Of a DNA stretch of 64,000 nt, positions 47,608 through 58,640 are shown one piece after another. Under the pieces are notes generated by a model, which saw only the letters and a program-made list of their open reading frames with translations, searched no databases and was not told where the DNA came from. Both the position numbers and the translations under genes were made by a program. Numbering within the stretch: the stretch's first letter is position 1; each line of letters starts with the position of its first letter. Location of the stretch: assembly GCA_030686995.1 (NCBI GenBank), contig CM060692.1, forward strand, positions 8,909,465 through 8,973,464, in the 5' to 3' direction. Source of the stretch: Artemisia argyi. Taxonomy: Eukaryota; Streptophyta; Magnoliopsida; Asterales; Asteraceae.

Positions 47608-48600
47608 ACTATGAATAAAGTCATTGATATGATGTGTTGTGGTGTTGGACTAGTGGCCAAGGTGATTGGATGGAAAGTGAACGGCGCAAGTTCAATTCTA
47701 GGGACAAGCTACTCCCCTTAGTTACAATTTTGTTACATAAGCCATGTTAGTTACAATTTTGTTACATAAATTTTGTTACGCCTCGCCAAAGAGATTGACG
47801 ATTGGACTTGTGTCCTTATTCTTGTCAATAGGGGCTACCATGATAGCATTTGGTGCAACTCTTGTACTTTTGCTTCATGATAAAGTGACATGGATTGCAA
47901 CTCCAGTTATTATGATAACAAGCACTCCTGTGGTTTTGTATGCCTTGCTGCAATTTCCTCTACTCGTTGAGATAGTTTGGTCCACTTACGGATCAAGCAT
48001 TTTTGGCAAGCAGAGCAGTCAAATAATTTATTAAGCCAGTGTCCACTTGTGTGTGTCTTTGTAATAATAGATGTTGCCAAGCTTTTTAGCCTAAATAGTT
48101 CAGACGTTTTCTTTTGAAATGTTATTTTTGTTTGAAATAATTTGTGCTACCTTCATGAGCTGCTCAAAGGTAACAACACATTTTGAGTTGTTGAAAAAAA
48201 AAGTAAGTATTTATATTCTAGTAGCTGGAACAAAACCATATGGATGCCAACATTGTGTATGCTTATAATAACTTTATAAGAGAAAGAAAAATGTACACCA
48301 AAGTAAATAAATAGATTAATCATTAATGGGTGGTTTTTTAGTAAGAAAAACTTTGAAATCAAACCGACAACAAGGGATGTTGTGATTTGATTAGCCCAAA
48401 AGTTATCAACATAACAAAATGTTGACCACTTGTTATACTCATAAGCATTTTTATTTTTGTTCCTCTTTGCTTTAACTTTTCCTTGTTTCAGGTTTTTCCG
48501 TTTACTTATTTGCCCCTTTTAATTTTTTCTTTGAGGAGCAACAAATTAAAGAAAATGTTCAAGCAAAAAAAGATGTGTTTTTCTTCTTGTGAGTATATTC
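47608..48600 (+). repeat. SINE-like repeat, copy S7, split by a 0.7-kb insert
   Basis: The S head (A-box-like GTTGGACTAGTGG, B-box-like AAGTTCAATTC) runs from 47608 to about 47720. The S tail ('gaccacttgttatactcat', then the 'ggagcaacaaatt' flank) resumes at about 48423. The intervening 0.7 kb carries an ankyrin-PGG exon. Its ends are loosely inverted ('caattttgttaca' versus 'ataacaaaatgtt'), hinting at a Pack-type transposon. Confidence 0.5.
47755..48034 (+). pseudogene. C-terminal exon of an ankyrin-repeat PGG-domain protein
   Basis: The frame encodes SPKRLTIGLVSLFLSIGATM, then IAFGATLVLLL, two to three hydrophobic helices, LLQFPLLVEIVWSTYGSSIF and GKQS, ending at TAA 48032-48034. It matches the C-terminal membrane region of plant ITN1/ACD6-type ankyrin proteins, which act at membranes in stress and defence signalling. 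No ankyrin repeats lie upstream; duplicated 'ttagttacaattttgttac' precedes it. It is therefore an isolated last-exon fragment. Confidence 0.75.
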
Positions 48601-48919
48601 GATGCATTTTAACTAGAAAGGCTTTTTGTCTTTTTTCAAATCAATGTTATACTCTTTTGAAAACTCCTTATCCAAATTAATTGGATGGTTTAAATCCAAC
48701 AAATAAGAAGTTTTTAACTATGAAATGATTTAATGTTCAAAATAAGATGTAATAAATACTTTGAATATCATCAACAGGATGACAACGGGCAAGAAAAAAA
48801 CTAAATTACTAGAATAAACCATATTGCTACTCTTTTTACAAGAACGAACCAATTTAATTCATTTTACACCATATACTAAACTGACACCATGTAACACCAT
48901 AACCAAGAAGCACTTTAAA
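48601..48919. other. Intergenic with a scrap of block R
   Basis: 48716-48780 matches the start of block R ('aatgatttaatgttcaaaa' and 'atactttgaatatcatc'). No gene. Confidence 0.45.
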
Positions 48920-49284
48920 AAAAGCGCACTTCAAATTGCTATAGGTGCGCCTCACTTCTTTTTGTTATATAATAAATTGATAAATGGATTTGACTCTTGT
49001 AAAGGCTACAATACCTCATTTACTTTGCATGAATGGAAAATTGAACACAACACCCAAAGTGATAGTACCTCCTCATTAAAGTATATCACCAAAAAAGTAT
49101 ACTTATTTAATTTAGTTTATTGTGAGGTGCGCCTCTTAGTATAGGCGCGTCTGGTTTTTTACGTCATTATTATTATTATTATTAGTGAGGGGCACATAGC
49201 AATAGGTGCTCCTAGTTTCTTAGTTTCTTTTCGTTTTCTATACTTTTTTGTGCTCCTCTCTCCCTCCCTCTCCCCCTCCCCCTC

Positions 49285-49381
<97 letters not shown>

Positions 49382-49389
49382 CCCCCTCT

Positions 49390-49447
<58 letters not shown>

Positions 49448-49640
49448 TCTATATCTATCTATCTATCTATAGGAGGTGAGGGGAACATAGAAATAGGTGC
49501 ACCTAGTTTGTTAGTTGTCTTTGGTTGAGGGGCGCAAGAGGGTGAGGGACACATTTGGTATAGGTGCGCTTGGGTTTTCTTTTATCTTTTAGTCACTTAT
49601 TTCATTTTTTAGCTAGGCGCAAAAGTGGCGCACTTTGTAA
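48920..49640. repeat. Cluster of diverged short repeats (ATAGGTGCNCCT) plus microsatellite
   Basis: Motifs 'gtgaggggcacatagcaata', 'ggtgcgcctc' and close variants occur near 48924, 49122, 49185, 49477, 49526 and 49615, each 30-50 bp. No coding sequence. Spacing is irregular because a CT microsatellite splits the group. Confidence 0.6.
49258..49445. repeat. (CT)n microsatellite
   Basis: Two long CT tracts are joined by a CCT/CCC-rich centre (about 49377-49397), with a (CTAT)n tail to about 49471. Confidence 0.95.
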
Positions 49641-50076
49641 AATATATAATTGTGCCCCTATTTTATAGACATTGGATTTCCCACATGTCTTGCATCTAAC
49701 GAATAGTTGAAAAAAGGTTCATTTCGGTAATATAAATGTGCTTCATCCTATTTCGTATTTAAGTATGAAAAAGAGTTCATTTAAGAAATTTTCTTCAAGA
49801 AAAAACTCATAACCCGCAGGTACCTGCATTGTGATGGGTGGTTGAATACGACAACATATAGATGTGATCATGGTTGAATATATAAAAATCTATTATTTTT
49901 GCTAACGACAGTGCGACACTAATTCATGAAGTTTAAGTGAATAAATATTTGATGTCTTAAAAAATCATTTAAAACAACTAACTATTGACTAGAATATCTC
50001 AAATACAAATACAATCTACTTTCATTATTGGTCATTTAAGTGGAAAAATAAGAAGTTTGTTTCTAATTATATCAAT
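49641..50076. other. Intergenic, no gene seen
   Basis: A+T-rich DNA with nothing recognisable. Confidence 0.4.
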
Positions 50077-50757
50077 CTATACTATCTATAATGGAAAAAT
50101 GGTCAAACTTGAAAAGTTGAGTCTTAAAAGTTGAGTATTGAAAGTCAAATGTGAGAGAAAATTAATGTAATTAATACTCTAATTAAAACATCTCATTACT
50201 TAAAAGTACAATAATTTATTCACATTGTACAACCAATTAAAAACATATCTATCAAATTAAATACAACCAATTAAAACACAAACCGGGTTGGCCCGGTAAT
50301 TTGACCCGTTTTTTACCCAACCTAGCAAGTTGACCCGGTTTAAATCGACCCATTTTTCGACCAGAGCGGTTCAACCGGTTGAACTATCCGGGTCGAACCG
50401 AGTTTCAAAACATTTTCCATTACTTAAAAGTACAATGATTTATTCACATTGTACAACCAATTAAAAACATATCTACCAAATTAAATACAACCAATTAAAA
50501 CACAAACCGGGCTGACCCGGGATGCTTCAAACCCGGCGGATTGACCCGGTTTAATTTGACCCATTTTCGACCCAACCTAGCAAGTTGACCTGGTTTAAAT
50601 CGACTCATTTTTTGACCGGAACGGTTCAACCGGTTGAACCACCCGGGGTCGAACCGGGTTTCAAAACATTATTTTTCGTTTATAACCTATAAACTTTTTT
50701 TTTATCAATAAACTATTTGTCGCTATAAAATCTCGTTGCTATGCACGGGTAGTATAG
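50077..50757 (+). mobile_element. Small Helitron-like or TIR element with internal duplication
   Basis: It starts (T)CTATACTATCTATAATGG, a typical plant Helitron 5' style, and ends GCACGGGTAGTATAG. The first and last 8 bp (CTATACTA/TAGTATAG) are inverted. Inside, a segment starting 'cattacttaaaagtacaat' at 50194 is repeated at 50418, each followed by several ACCCGGTT/AACCGG words. No coding capacity and no obvious target duplication. Confidence 0.45.
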
Positions 50758-51659
50758 TAAAGAGAGGGCTTTAAGCTACGGTGCTTCCCCAACTTTGCTA
50801 TTTCCACACTTTGTGGTGTATAACATTCAGCGGGCAAAATTGCTTCGCCCAATCTTTGTAGCTACTGCTACAGTTTTTTGTGTGGTGATAAACATTAAAC
50901 AGTATTAGCAATAGTGTTTTGATTGTTCAAGTTGATGCTTCATCATGGATTTCCAAAACACAGTTGTTGCTTATGTGATTTTTTCCAACTTATGTTTATA
51001 CACTGTTGTTGTTCCACGGATTGAATAACTACTTGAGCTTATTAGGGTTTTCTTTGATTATGGGTTTACTCTTTTGTAACAGGAAGTATGAAAATTGAGT
51101 TTTATAAATGCACCAACTGTTTGATAAAAAAAAAAGCTCAAGTATTCCATCAATTTCCTGATTTTTTTTACTTAAAAATTGTTACAGGAAGGCATTTGAG
51201 GTCTCATGTTGCCTGCTAGATGATAACAGGTGCACAGAAAAGGTGCCAACCAGTAAGTGTTATTCAATATCATCGACAATTTGACTCTCAAGGACTGCCG
51301 ATGGACTTTTTTTTTTTTTTTTAGATTTCTCATTATATCCTGTTACAAGTGGTGATGAACTTTTGTAAATATCACATTGTATCCAGCTATAAGTTCATAA
51401 AGGTCCATAAGCACGGTAAATAAACTGATCCAAATGCCCACTGTATAAGTTCATGAGTTTCAAAATAAGCCAGAACAAATGGGTTTTTTTGATATAACTA
51501 TAAATAAGCCAGGATCACATACAAAAATATGCTTAAACAATGAGGTTAGATATTGGGATTCTGAGTAGTGTTAGGGAAGCAGAAATGGTGGTCTAAATTG
51601 GAGCGTCTGGATTGGTGTATTAAAGTACAATTCAAAGCACATATTATTGTTCGATGCTA
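50758..51659. other. Region before the TAT pseudogene, no gene seen
   Basis: Possible old 5' UTR/promoter DNA of the tyrosine aminotransferase pseudogene. Some exon-like pieces exist (for example near 51190-51250) but none is recognisable. Confidence 0.35.
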
Positions 51660-51760
51660 GATGTATTTTAGGTATTCTTGGAATGTTGTTAGCAAATCTT
51701 GATGATTTTTTTTGAACAGCTGGAATATATAAAAGCAAAGCAAGACGCTAAGCAAACCAA

Positions 51761-54700
51761 TTACAAGATGTCAGAAATGGCTTTACATGGGGTAGATAGC
51801 CAATCCAACCAGTTGATTGGGGAATTATGAGATCTATTGGAGATCCAAACAAAAGAGAGGTGTTTTACATCATTAAGAATAAGACTTCTATTTGGCTTTA
51901 CAGCTGCAAAACATGAGTCGTTCCTGAACTTCCAGAGGATCCAAAGTGTTGAGTGAACAACAGCATCAATGACTTTAGAGTGCATGGGCGACTTATTTGA
52001 ACGTTTCGCAATAGTAAAGACATCATCAAGGTCTTGGATTCTGATGTTAACGAGACTCCACCATTTAACGACTTCTTTCCATGTCTCTGCTGCTACCCTG
52101 CACTTCAAAAGAATATGCTCTTCCGTCTCTATATCTTCGTCACAAACCGGGCATCTAACTGAATGAAGGTCAATCCCTCTTGAATCTAAGTTAGTTCTAG
52201 TTGGGATTCTTTTGTTCATAATCCTCCAAGAACAAATGTTGACTTTAATCGGCACAAGCTTGTTCCATAAGGTTGGACTTGGAGAATTAGGGGATGGTTG
52301 GGTTGTGATGAGGGATCTCATACCATTAACAGTAAATTTCCTCGTAGTGTCAGTTATGCACTCCCATTGGTCCTCGTCATGAGAAGTTAACTGAAAATTG
52401 GATAAAAGGCTCTGAAGGTCAGCAAGTTCAGTTAAATCATGAGTTCTGAGATCTCTAGACCAGGCCAAGTGATAAGTTAGCCCAGGGGGGTTAAAGGGAT
52501 GGCGGTCCACAAGGGTCTGATCCACGCCCATAGTAGACGAGATAGCACAAGGGACAGAAACGGTGGGAATTCTGTCTTTTACATGGCACAACTTGTTTGT
52601 TTCGAGCCGATATAGTCTTGGAAATGCAATGCATAGGGGTTCATTACCCACCCATTTGTCGGTCCAAAAACTAGATGATTCTCCATTGCCAATCTTGAGT
52701 TTAAATAAAGAGTGAATATCAATCCCATACTCATTAAAATCTCCATTAAGCTTTGCAATTTGATACCAAGGCCCCGATTTGCTTTTGATGGATGAAAAAT
52801 TGTGGAGACCACCGTGAGGCCCATGGATAGAACGAATGATCTTGCACCAGTTAGATGATTTTTCTGTTAAAAATCTCCACCACCATTTGGCTAGCATACT
52901 TAGGTTGCTTGTGCGTAAACTACCAATATTTAGGCCGCCTTGATCAAGAGAAGCGGTGACCTTACTCCATGATATCCAAGAAATTTTATTACTGTCACTG
53001 GACCCACCCCAAAAGAATTTCCTTCTAATACATTCAAGCTTCTTGATGATCGATTTAGGGGCTTTAAAGGTGGAGAAGTAGTAGACCCCAAGGCCACCAA
53101 GAACAGATTTCGTGAGTGTTAGGCGACCACCAAAAGATAGTGATTTTGCCTTCCAATTAGAGAGCCTATTGAGGAAGCAGTCCACTAGAGGAGACCAATT
53201 AGCACTTTTTGACATATTGGCGCCAATAGGAAGACCAAGGTATGTGCACGGGAAATGGGATGGTTGACATCCAATGGATGATGCTAAAGAGGTGAGATCG
53301 CTTTCATTCACACCAATACCGAATAAACTACTTTTGAGAAAGTTTACCTTAAGCCCGGATGCAATATGGAAGCAAGTGAGAATGCTTGACAAGTTTCTCA
53401 CATTAGTGGTAGACCACTCACCCATAATGATTGCATCATCTGCAAATTGGAGGTGAGAAACATGAACTTTATCACTTCCCACTTCAATGCCTTTGAATAG
53501 GAGTCTATTTTTTGCTTCCACAAGGGCCACGTTAAGGGCTTCAATCGCCAAAATGAATAGGAAGGGAGAAAGTGGGTCGCCTTGCCTAAGGCCTTTCTCG
53601 AGCTTGAATTCCGGCGTGGGGGATCCATTAACAAGAATTGAAGTATAAGCCGAGTTTAAGCATGCGGAAATTCTATTGCGCCATTTGATGCTAAAACCCA
53701 TTTGGAACATGATAGAGTCAAGAAACTCCCAATTCAATGAGTCAAAGGCCTTTTCAAAATCAACTTTGAGGATAAATAATTTTTTTTTATAGGTTTTTGC
53801 CCACGAAATGATTTCATCCACAATAAGAGGCCCATCAATAATTTGACGGTCTTTCAAAAAGGCCATTTGAACATCTCCAACCACCGAAGAAGCAACCTTA
53901 GCTAAGCGAGATGCTAGGATTTTTGCAATGATTTTATATTGACACCCAATTAGACTTATGGGGCGAAAATCATTCAAACTTAGAGGATCACGACTTTTAG
54001 GGATAAGAGTTATGAAGGATGAATTACAACCTTTGGGGATAACACCCGTAGCTTCAAATTCTTTCACGTACGAAGTAATGTCACTTCCAATAACATCCCA
54101 ATGCTTCTTAAACAATTTAAAGGTAAAGCCATCCGGCCCAGGAGCTTTATCACCGCCACAACTCCACACCGCATCTTTGATTTCTTGAATTGAAAAAGGG
54201 AGGTCAAGATAGGTTGAGTCTTCGCTAGAAAGTTGCTTGAAAAGATTGCTCGAAAATTTTGGCCGACATGGGAATGCTTCATGGAATTTGTCTTTGAAGG
54301 AGTTGTATACATGATTTTTAATAAGCAGAGGTTCAGTTACCCAAATACCTTGGATATTAAACCCATTAATTCTAGAACGATTCCTCTTATTATTAATCAA
54401 ACCATGAAAAAATCTAGAGTTTTCGTCACCTTCTAATGCCCATCTAGATTTAGCCTTCTGCCGAACGTCTTTGCATCTTAGGTGGTCCATGTCAGCCAAC
54501 TCCTTTACCATCTTGGCTCTTTGAGCAATATCGACATTTGAGAGAGAGGAAGATTCGGCTTTAACGTCAATTGCATGAACTAAATCACGCAACATGGTAG
54601 ATTTGGCCTCCTCTTGAGTTACTGATTGTCTCCTCCAGTGTTTCAGTGAGTTCTTAAGGTTTTTTTAGCTTTTCTTTGAATAAAAAGGCCTTGGAGAACA

Positions 54701-55502
54701 CTCTGATCGGTTGGGCAGCCCATGATTCCTCAAGAATGGGTCTGAATTCATCTAGCAGCAACCATGAGTTGTAGAAACGGAATGGAGTAGGCCCAAAGTC
54801 GTTGGTCTTAGTGTGTAGAAGAATTGGCGAGTGATCAGAGTACTCGCGAACAAGGGTTAATGCGTAAGCAGTTGGCCAGAGCTCCATGAACTTTGATGAT
54901 ACTAGAATTCTATCTAGCTTGCTTAATTTGTCCCCAGACCTGTTCATACGGGTAAATTTCAGCCCCCCAAGTGGAATTTCGTGGAGACCGGATGACGAGA
55001 TGAAATCGTTGAAACGGTTTGCACCTTGGTGACAAAAGATTGTTCCTGCCCTTTCTGAGATGTCACGCACTTCATTGAAATCTCCTAATATGATTGTAAG
55101 GCAATCGCATGATAAGATTATGTTTCTAAGCTTGTTCCAAAGCTTTTGCTTCTTATGATTACATTGAGGAGCATACGTGACAATGAAAAGGCATAAGCAA
55201 TTTAGAGGGAGCCAAGTACCTTCAACAGCGATAAACCCCTCTCCTTCGATCCAAGAGATTTTGGAGAAGCGCGAAGTGTCCCAGACAGCCATTATGCCTC
55301 CTGATTTGCCTTCTGCCTTTTTCGAGACAAAATCAACAGGAGAATTATTCCAAATGCTATTTATAAGCCATTTATCACTTGTTTGGGTGAGTGTTTCTTG
55401 AAGCCCCAGGAACTCGACTTTATGATCATAACATAACCTTCTGACCCATTTCCTTTTATGGTCCTCTCCTAACCCTCTGACATTTAAAGAGAGAACAATC
55501 AT
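51761..55502 (-). pseudogene. LINE ORF2 (endonuclease and reverse transcriptase), one frameshift
   Basis: The endonuclease part (55502-54654) has SLNVRGLG, LGLQETL, LGDFNEVRD and SDHSPILL. It ends at TAA because the A run at 54666-54660 (minus strand) is 7 A instead of the 6 that keeps frame. The next frame continues without stops to 51761: APGPDGFTFKLFKK, FRPISLIG, FEKAFDSLNWEFL, RQGDPLSPFLF, HLQFADDAIIMG (catalytic), then zinc-finger-like CPVCDEDIETEEHILLKC. Total length of about 1,247 codons is normal for plant L1 ORF2. The single homopolymer change could be real or a sequencing error. Confidence 0.92.
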
Positions 55503-57514
55503 GGTACACCAGCTGTAACACCGTTAATAATGGAGTTGATCTCTGTTTCTTTATCTTGAAGATCGAAACCCAGCTCATTTCCAAAGTGAATGAGGTCATT
55601 GATGTCTTTTGAATTGGTCGTTGATAAGGATGGTCTTGAGAGTATGCGGATGTTACACCTTTGAATCTTCGATAGTGAGTCGGAAACCGAGGTTTCGAGG
55701 TTTGAGGTGTTGTTGCTGTGGGAATTAGAAGGAGGATGGTTAGTGGTAGGTTTTGACAAGTTCTTACTGCTTTTTCGAACAAGATTGTGGGTGTTAATTC
55801 CGTTCATGGAGTCGATGAGTTTGAGTGAAGCAAACCTCTTCTTCCTCATTACAGAGGCCGGAGGTATACGAGAAGCAGAAATAGGGGGTAAAGAGGTGGA
55901 TCGCTTTTTGCTATGGGTGGATTTAGAATTGGGCTTATCTGTGTCAGTTTTATCATTCGGTTTAGTAGGAAGAGGGTTAATGGGTTTAATGGGTTCAGGC
56001 CCAGTCTGAGATGAAGAGTTGGGGTGGGCTTGAGGGTTACTTATGTTCTCATGAGTCTCTGTCCCACATAGTGGGGTTTGGTTAGGAGTGTCAGAAGCAA
56101 AATCAGAGCCTGAAGGAATAAGGGGACTTTTGTCGTTGACTTGCTTTATGACATTGGTAGATGACCCATCTCCACAAAGGGAACTGTCTGCATCAGCATG
56201 TGTGTTTGCATGCCCAAAATTATCACCTACAAGGAAATTTTTTGAAAACCCTTCCTGATGGTCATTGTCTTCATCAACCCCAATAAACTTCTTGGAATAT
56301 CCATCTCTAGTGTCACTATCATCGGATTCATTCGCCGGAGAATCCTCCGATGATTCGGAATCAGTGTCTTCTTCATCCGATGACGAGGCTAGAACGTAGC
56401 CATTAAAGATGGTATCAGTGTCCCCTTCAAATTCTAAGACCCGCACCGATATCAATTCCTTGTTAAAAGGAATGTGCAGGGTATCATTAATAAGATCCAT
56501 CCTTTCTGAGAGGACACACACCTTGCCGTATGTTAGGTTAAATTGTCTTGTGCAACACACCTCTGGAATAAGGACATCACCATAATGCGTTGCGATCGAT
56601 GAGAAGGAGTCTTCCCACCATAGCTGAGATGGCAGCCCAGATATTCTTAGCCAAACTAGCCGATTCGAAGGTCTAGTTGTGGGGTTCCAACGAGACATAG
56701 ATTTAAAATAGGATACAAGATCATTGTCAACAAGTGCATTTTCCAAGGCCATTGAATCCCCAAGCTTTATAAGTATGAACAGGCCACCAACATATTTGAT
56801 GGAAAAGTCTTCAAATCCTTTATCAAGAAGAAGGTTGTGGGTCCCAGAGGCATCATTGATGGATTTAAGCTCTGCGAAAAAAGAGGTGGTGGGGAGGTGA
56901 TTAGATTTTGGTGGGAGTTTTAGTTGGATGTTTGTAGAGGTTATGTGATTTGAGTTTTTAGTAGCGGTGTTTTTGGCAGTGGGTGTAGTCAAGGGAGAAG
57001 TTGGTGTTCTCTTTTCTTTTTTCAGAACATTGGCGTAGGGTGTTTTGCCAAGGGGTATGTGATTAGGACTGGTAACGAACCGTGGCTGATCGGCTATCCT
57101 TTGACGAAGTGGTGGTTGGGAGTTATCAAGTTTTCGTTGGTGGTGGGCAACATTACATTTGAGCTTTTGGGTACCGATGCAAATGGAGTCGAGTTTCCTT
57201 TCCATACCTTGAATATCCGACACCCCACTGAATCTACAAAAACCAAATCTCTTGCCTTGTATATTCCTTTTCCCAGGAATGTACACGTTAAGTGCTTGTC
57301 CGTATCTCTTGAAGACTTCGAGCATGGTCATGCTGTCCCAATTTGAAGGGAAATTGGTGAAGTGGAAAGTGATAATTGGAGAAGGTGATGCATTAAGTGA
57401 CTGAGGTGGTGGGCGCTCAAGCCCTCGCTTTCCACTGTGGTTGCTCCTAAGGTGTTTGTTATGCTTTCCGATGACCCATGTCCAACCATTGTCATCCTTT
57501 GATTCTCTCTCCAT
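55499..57514 (-). CDS. LINE ORF1 protein (RRM)
   Basis: The 671 residues are intact from ATG 57514 to TGA 55501-55499. An RNA-recognition motif lies at about residues 45-110 (FHFTNFPSNW, then GKRFGFCRFSG). A middle domain with WLRISGLPSQLWWEDSF follows at about 280-350. Next come an acidic Ser/Asp/Glu stretch (about 380-410) and a Ser/Pro/Lys-rich tail with KKRS and RKKRF clusters. It would bind element RNA. Its stop overlaps the ORF2 start as ATGA, so ORF2 is probably translated by termination-reinitiation. Confidence 0.9.
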   Translation of the reverse strand: MERESKDDNGWTWVIGKHNKHLRSNHSGKRGLERPPPQSLNASPSPIITFHFTNFPSNWDSMTMLEVFKRYGQALNVYIPGKRNIQGKRFGFCRFSGVSDIQGMERKLDSICIGTQKLKCNVAHHQRKLDNSQPPLRQRIADQPRFVTSPNHIPLGKTPYANVLKKEKRTPTSPLTTPTAKNTATKNSNHITSTNIQLKLPPKSNHLPTTSFFAELKSINDASGTHNLLLDKGFEDFSIKYVGGLFILIKLGDSMALENALVDNDLVSYFKSMSRWNPTTRPSNRLVWLRISGLPSQLWWEDSFSSIATHYGDVLIPEVCCTRQFNLTYGKVCVLSERMDLINDTLHIPFNKELISVRVLEFEGDTDTIFNGYVLASSSDEEDTDSESSEDSPANESDDSDTRDGYSKKFIGVDEDNDHQEGFSKNFLVGDNFGHANTHADADSSLCGDGSSTNVIKQVNDKSPLIPSGSDFASDTPNQTPLCGTETHENISNPQAHPNSSSQTGPEPIKPINPLPTKPNDKTDTDKPNSKSTHSKKRSTSLPPISASRIPPASVMRKKRFASLKLIDSMNGINTHNLVRKSSKNLSKPTTNHPPSNSHSNNTSNLETSVSDSLSKIQRCNIRILSRPSLSTTNSKDINDLIHFGNELGFDLQDKETEINSIINGVTAGVP

Positions 57515-57725
57515 TGACCCTTGAGAGAAAAAGTCAACACACCTATTGTTTCACTATTCAATCAGTAGCTTAGCAAATCTTGATGATGAAACCAAGAAAA
57601 GATTAATAGCTCTTGGTATGGGTGACCCAACTGCTTTTTCATGTTTTACAACCACAAATGTTACTGAAAATCCTGTTGTTGATGCTTTAAGTTCACAGAA
57701 ATTTAATGGCTATTCACCTACTGTT

Positions 57726-58358
57726 AGCCTGAACGTATAAATGCTTTTTCATGTGAGTTTATTTCCATGCGAATAGTAGCAATGGTGTACATGTAGAATT
57801 TCACTTCTTTTTTCTTAATTTACGCTTTAATGTTTAATATTATGGCCAAATGTTGTATCTTATTTTCAAGTGCAATGTGTGCAGTTAAGCCTGAACATTC
57901 TGATGCTCAACAAGGGCGACAATTTTCCTTGGGTGTCCAAACGGCTCATGATACAAAAGCTTGGGATGTGAACTTGGTTGACGTTAACGTCGAAGGTAAA
58001 AAAAAATGTTTCCTTATAACCAATTGCCTTAATTTTAATATTCGGTTTCCATTTGGTGTACCTATGTCTGAAATTTGTCTCCAGGCTTCAAAGAGAAAGA
58101 AAAAAATGTGTCTCCAGGCTTCAAAGAGAAAAGGTAACTTCGAAATTTCACTTAGTCTTACATTTGACATCTTTAATCACTTTTCCAAAATGGGTCAACT
58201 CTATTTTTACTAAATAGTCAGAACTTTATAAAAAACCATACATAAAATCAGTAAAAATAAAAAAACAGATAGAATAATTCCAATATCTTTAACACTATGA
58301 TGATAATGGTTATGAGAGTGATGATCATGATGATAATACGATTTGTGGGTGTGTTTGC
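57726..58358. other. Exon-like pieces of unknown identity
   Basis: At about 57885-57990 a frame (VKPEHSDAQQGRQFSLGVQT, AWDVNLVDVNVEG) looks coding and is followed by GT. A 27-bp direct repeat ('ctccaggcttcaaagagaaa') occurs at 58079 and 58111. I do not recognise it. It is not tyrosine aminotransferase. Confidence 0.35.
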
Positions 58359-58365
58359 TTGGGTA

Positions 58366-58640
58366 GAATTTATAGGAAACTAAAGGGTTTATGGAATGTG
58401 TTGATTGGGGTTTTGGTTAACAGTTGGCAAATGGGTCAAAACGATCAGCGAAAAGCTGTGTCTTTAGCGAAAATGGGGTTGCCTTTGGCCTTGATTTCTT
58501 TGTTGATTTTTTCGAACGAGCCTTTGTCTGATATTAGTGAACATTATGTTTGGGGAATACTTATAGTTAATTGTTTCACTTATTCTGAAAATGGCTTTAA
58601 ACTGAATAAGAGCAGAGAGTGGCTAAGAAGGCAAAGGTAG
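58366..58640 (+). CDS. Unrecognised exon-like open frame
   Basis: About 90 residues follow a Asp/Asn-rich run: RIYRKLKGLWNVLIGVLVN, a moderately hydrophobic segment LPLALISLLIF, then a charged end (NKSREWLRRQR) and TAG. Base composition is richer in G than the flanks, as in coding sequence. There is no family match from memory and no clear start. It may be an exon of the gene disrupted by the LTR element at 59137. Confidence 0.3.

Larger units (their letters stand above)
51707..57569 (-). mobile_element. Near-complete L1-type LINE, minus strand
   Basis: The 5,863-bp element is bounded by 18-bp target duplications TTAGCAAATCTTGATGAT at 51689-51706 and 57570-57587. The minus strand has 55 bp of 5' UTR, ORF1 (57514-55499), ORF2 (55502-51761, one frameshift), a short 3' UTR and an A tail seen as T 51707-51713. 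Both ORFs are far better kept than in the LINE at 34592, so it is a recent insertion and possibly close to an active source. Confidence 0.95.
51665..57725 (+). pseudogene. TAT: Tyrosine aminotransferase first-exon fragment, split by a LINE
   Basis: The left piece (about 51672-51706) encodes GILGMLLANLDD. The right piece (57570-57725) repeats the last bases as target duplication and continues ETKKRL, then IALGMGDPTAFSCFTTTNV and VVDALSSQKFNGYSPTV. This is the N-terminal region of plant tyrosine aminotransferase (GHGDPTAF.CFRT and the DALRS.KFN.Y.PT pattern), a PLP enzyme of tyrosine catabolism. The frame is open across the join, but nothing downstream of SPTV matches the enzyme. The fragment was therefore probably already a pseudogene when the LINE landed. 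Confidence 0.8.

Noticed and set aside
49248..49528. Ser-Leu repeat proteins
   Set aside because: Translations of the (CT)n microsatellite.
53274..53456. Plus-strand small genes within the minus-strand LINE
   Set aside because: Shadows of ORF2 coding sequence.
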